A stretch of DNA of 64,000 nucleotides from the NCBI GenBank assembly GCA_905480645.1, contig CAJQRC010000010.1:1-64000 (forward strand). Reading direction: 5' to 3'. The notes under the pieces are model-generated. The model saw nothing but the letters and a program-made list of their open reading frames with translations, was not told the origin of the DNA and did no database searches. Origin of the DNA: an uncultured Tateyamaria sp. Lineage in GTDB: Bacteria; Pseudomonadota; Alphaproteobacteria; Rhodobacterales; Rhodobacteraceae. The position numbers were made by a program, and so were the translations under genes. Below, piece by piece: positions 62,374 to 64,000 of the stretch; position 1 is the first letter of the stretch; every line of letters begins with the position of its first letter.

Positions 62374-62449
62374 TGGTGGAGCATAGCGGGGTCGAACCGC
62401 TGACCTCCTGCATGCCATGCAGGCGCTCTACCAACTGAGCTAATGCCCC
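62374..62449 (-). tRNA. tRNA-Ala (GGC) with encoded CCA
   Basis: On the minus strand the 76-base sequence folds into a full cloverleaf: acceptor GGGGCAT/ATGCTCC with the G3-U70 pair that defines alanine identity, D arm AGCTCAGTTGGTAGAGC, anticodon arm CCTGC-ATGGCAT-GCAGG (anticodon GGC), T arm GCGGTTCGACCCCGC, discriminator A and CCA. Confidence 0.97.
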
Positions 62450-62488
62450 ATTCTTTTGTGGCTACTTTCTGCCTCGCTCGGTTGATTA

Positions 62489-62521
62489 GGCTTTTTACTT
62501 GATGGGATCAAGTAAAAAGCC
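62489..62521. terminator. Long perfect hairpin between tRNA-Ala and the FYDLN_acid gene
   Basis: GGCTTTTTACTTGAT (62489-62503), loop GGG, ATCAAGTAAAAAGCC (62507-62521): a perfect 15-bp stem 16 bases after the end of the FYDLN_acid gene. The T- and A-tracts lie inside the stem and no clear U-run follows on either strand, so it may be a bidirectional terminator of unusual form. Confidence 0.6.
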
Positions 62522-62537
62522 CCTTTAACCAATGCTA

Positions 62538-62864
62538 TTAAGATACATTATCTTCTGTGGAAACATCAGCGATTTCTTCCAAAGGCACTGTTTCTTCTTC
62601 CTCATCGTCATCATCTAGCAAATCGTCATCTAGATCCACATTAACATCATCGTCATCAAGCACCTGATCGTCGTCTGATGCGGCAGACGCAGCTTTAGCC
62701 GTGACTGCATCTTCAGCGTCTGCTGCTATCATGCGCGTCTTGGTACTGTCCAGTTCAACGGCCTCACCTGTGTAAGGGCTGATAATGGGTGTTTGGTTCA
62801 TATCGTAAAAACGTTTGCCTGTTGTTGTGCAAAGTCGTTTTGTACCCCATTCTTCCTTTGGCAT
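62538..62864 (-). CDS. FYDLN_acid family protein (TIGR02300)
   Basis: A 108-residue protein starting MPKEEWGTKRLCTTTGKRFYDMNQ, where GTKR and the RFYD(L/M)N motif define the family; AAAGGATTT precedes this ATG, so the longer upstream start is rejected. The C-terminal half is an acidic tail of Asp/Glu runs (DDDDVNVDLDDD, DDDDEEEE). Function is unknown; the N-terminal motif is widespread in alphaproteobacteria. It diverges from the YgjP-type gene. Confidence 0.9.
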   Translation of the reverse strand: MPKEEWGTKRLCTTTGKRFYDMNQTPIISPYTGEAVELDSTKTRMIAADAEDAVTAKAASAASDDDQVLDDDDVNVDLDDDLLDDDDEEEETVPLEEIADVSTEDNVS

Positions 62865-63005
62865 CGGAAATCCTTTTCTCTGTAATTCCGCGCTGCAGCG
62901 TTTCGTTTGGTTGCGCAGACAAGCGGTCGATGTTGCAGCGTTTCTGGGCAAGTGCCATAAGGCTGCGACGGAGTCAAAGCAATATGGCACAAAGAGGTAA
63001 ATGGG

Positions 63006-63698
63006 ATGGCCGAGCAAGCTCTTAAAGGACACCCAGATATTTTCCTGACAATCCGGCGTTCTGCGCAAGCTCGACGTATAACATTGCGGATATCTCAGTT
63101 AGATGGACGCGTAAGCCTAACCTTGCCTAAAGATATTACAGAGGTGGTAGCAATTGAATTTGCGCAACAAAAAGCATCGTGGATTCGAAAGCACTTAGAG
63201 TGCCGGCTTCAAAATGTATTTGTGGGCATTGGTAAAGAAATTCCTATATCAGGCCGAATGCGTTTGATTTCAAAAGGGTTGGGAAGGTCTGTTCAACTAA
63301 AAGATGAATGCTTTTACGTGCCAGGGCATGAGGCAACAGTTCCAAGGAAAATCTTGGGCTATCTCAAAGTGCTTGCAAGGGATCGGTTGGCTGCTGCAAG
63401 TGATTATTATGCCAGTAAACTTGGATATTCATATTCTGGAATTAGTATACGGGATACTAGGTCTCGCTGGGGTTCTTGTTCTTCCACCGGCCGTTTGATG
63501 TATTCGTGGCGTCTCGTCATGGCTCCGCCTGACGTGCTCAATTACGTGGCCGCCCACGAGGTTGCGCATCTTGCACATATGGATCATTCGCCGAAATTCT
63601 GGAAAGAGGTGAAAACGATATTTGGGCCGTATAAAGATCAAAGGCAGTGGTTGCGAATTGAAGGCACTGCCTTGCATAGATATCGATTTGATGATTGA
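63006..63698 (+). CDS. YgjP-like M48-type metallopeptidase (DUF45)
   Basis: A 230-residue protein. The zinc motif HEVAHLAHMDHSPKFW (HExxH plus a downstream His) and the preceding SRWGSCSSTGRLMYSWRLVMAPPDVLNYV stretch are the hallmark of the YgjP/DUF45 family, related to WLM/SprT proteases. No signal peptide. Its physiological substrate is unknown to me. It is divergent from the FYDLN_acid gene and 31 bases upstream of the GntR regulator. Confidence 0.9.
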   Translation: MAEQALKGHPDIFLTIRRSAQARRITLRISQLDGRVSLTLPKDITEVVAIEFAQQKASWIRKHLECRLQNVFVGIGKEIPISGRMRLISKGLGRSVQLKDECFYVPGHEATVPRKILGYLKVLARDRLAAASDYYASKLGYSYSGISIRDTRSRWGSCSSTGRLMYSWRLVMAPPDVLNYVAAHEVAHLAHMDHSPKFWKEVKTIFGPYKDQRQWLRIEGTALHRYRFDD

Positions 63699-63710
63699 CG
63701 GATCAAGTTT

Positions 63711-63724
63711 TTTGTGATCACAAA
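63711..63724. promoter_or_regulatory. Perfect palindrome at the GntR regulator start
   Basis: TTTGTGATCACAAA is a perfect 14-base palindrome ending five bases before ATG 63730, where an RBS should be. It is a good candidate operator for autoregulation by the GntR protein. Confidence 0.5.
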
Positions 63725-63729
63725 TATGC

Positions 63730-64000
63730 ATGCAAGCGATGGAAAATACTCGCGATACTGTTTCTGTTGCCCATGACTGGGTTTACCGTCGTTTGCGCAC
63801 TCGGATTATGTACGGTGACTTAGCGCCAGGAGAGCCTTTAACACTACGTGGTATTGGTAAGCAATATGACGTATCCATGACCCCTGCGCGAGAAGCTGTG
63901 CGCCGTCTTGTTGCGGAAGGGGCGCTGACCATGTCCTTATCAGGACGCGTATCGACACCTGAACTATCCAATGAACGAATAGAAGAACTGGCGGCACTGC
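63730..64000 (+). CDS. GntR-family transcriptional regulator, 3' end outside window
   Basis: The open frame runs off the window after about 90 residues. The N-terminal winged helix is clear: RRLRTRIMYGDLAPGEPLTLRGIGKQYDVSMTPAREAVRRLVAEGAL, the FadR/FCD-type GntR pattern. Starts at ATG 63730 (MQAMENTRD) or 63739; neither has an RBS. The regulated pathway cannot be told without downstream sequence. Confidence 0.85.
   Translation, partial: MQAMENTRDTVSVAHDWVYRRLRTRIMYGDLAPGEPLTLRGIGKQYDVSMTPAREAVRRLVAEGALTMSLSGRVSTPELSNERIEELAAL

Overview
The window looks like a chromosomal segment of a marine alphaproteobacterium of the Roseobacter group (Rhodobacterales) with AT-rich DNA. This is inferred from gene content: a Rhizobium/Roseobacter-type glpD-glpSTPQUV-glpK operon, a six-gene Mrp antiporter with fused A and B subunits, taurine:pyruvate aminotransferase with tauABC, DUF6494/DUF6505/DUF3305/DUF3306 proteins around a formate dehydrogenase, and a FYDLN_acid protein. 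No insertion sequence, prophage, CRISPR array or clear pseudogene was seen.

Layout. 1-45: 3' part of an initiator tRNA. 0.3-2.6 kb: three isomerases of the erythritol-phosphate route (eryC, eryH, eryI), without the kinase and dehydrogenase that feed them; a xylitol/sorbitol-type dehydrogenase follows on the other strand. 4.0-20.2 kb: a large formate dehydrogenase region. It has a minus-strand accessory set (DUF6494, Mrp/NBP35 ATPase, biotin/lipoate-ligase-like protein, DUF6505), a periplasmic c-type cytochrome whose N-terminus resembles TupA, a polyferredoxin, then DUF3305-DUF3306-TorD-like chaperone-small Tat protein-FdhA-FdhB-FdhC-WD40/cytochrome c fusion-42-residue membrane peptide-TupB-TupC-TupA. 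The tungstate importer suggests that the Cys-type enzyme uses tungsten. 20.6-25.9 kb: malonyl-CoA synthetase, an isocitrate-lyase/PEP-mutase superfamily lyase and a TRAP transporter, arranged like a malonate locus but without malonyl-CoA decarboxylase. 26-37.4 kb: the glycerol regulon (ABC importer, kinase, dehydrogenase, iron-type alcohol dehydrogenase, divergent DeoR regulator). 37.6-42 kb: a putative metal (zinc) acquisition set with a DEH-repeat DUF2796 protein, a MacB/LolCDE-like ABC pair, DUF3299 and an unknown secreted protein. 42.8-49.4 kb: aldehyde dehydrogenase, M19 dipeptidase, a 567-residue protein of unknown family, DUF3726 and a BCCT transporter, probably for uptake and breakdown of a quaternary amine. 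49.5-55.5 kb: mrpABCDEFG. 55.7-57.1 kb: psd-pssA for phosphatidylethanolamine. 57.3-62.2 kb: taurine degradation and uptake (tpa divergent from tauABC). 62.4-64 kb: tRNA-Ala(GGC), a FYDLN_acid protein, a YgjP-type metalloprotease and the start of a GntR regulator.

Together the genes fit a coastal or pelagic heterotroph that scavenges small organic substrates (polyols, glycerol, dicarboxylates, osmolytes, taurine), draws extra electrons from formate, and uses a Mrp Na+/H+ antiporter beside a BCCT symporter. Two themes recur. All three binding-protein genes that have downstream operon partners (dctP, glpV, tauA) are followed by a GC-rich hairpin. Several clusters also pair well-known enzymes with proteins of unknown function, notably 4.0-17.9 kb, 37.6-42 kb and 42.8-47.5 kb.
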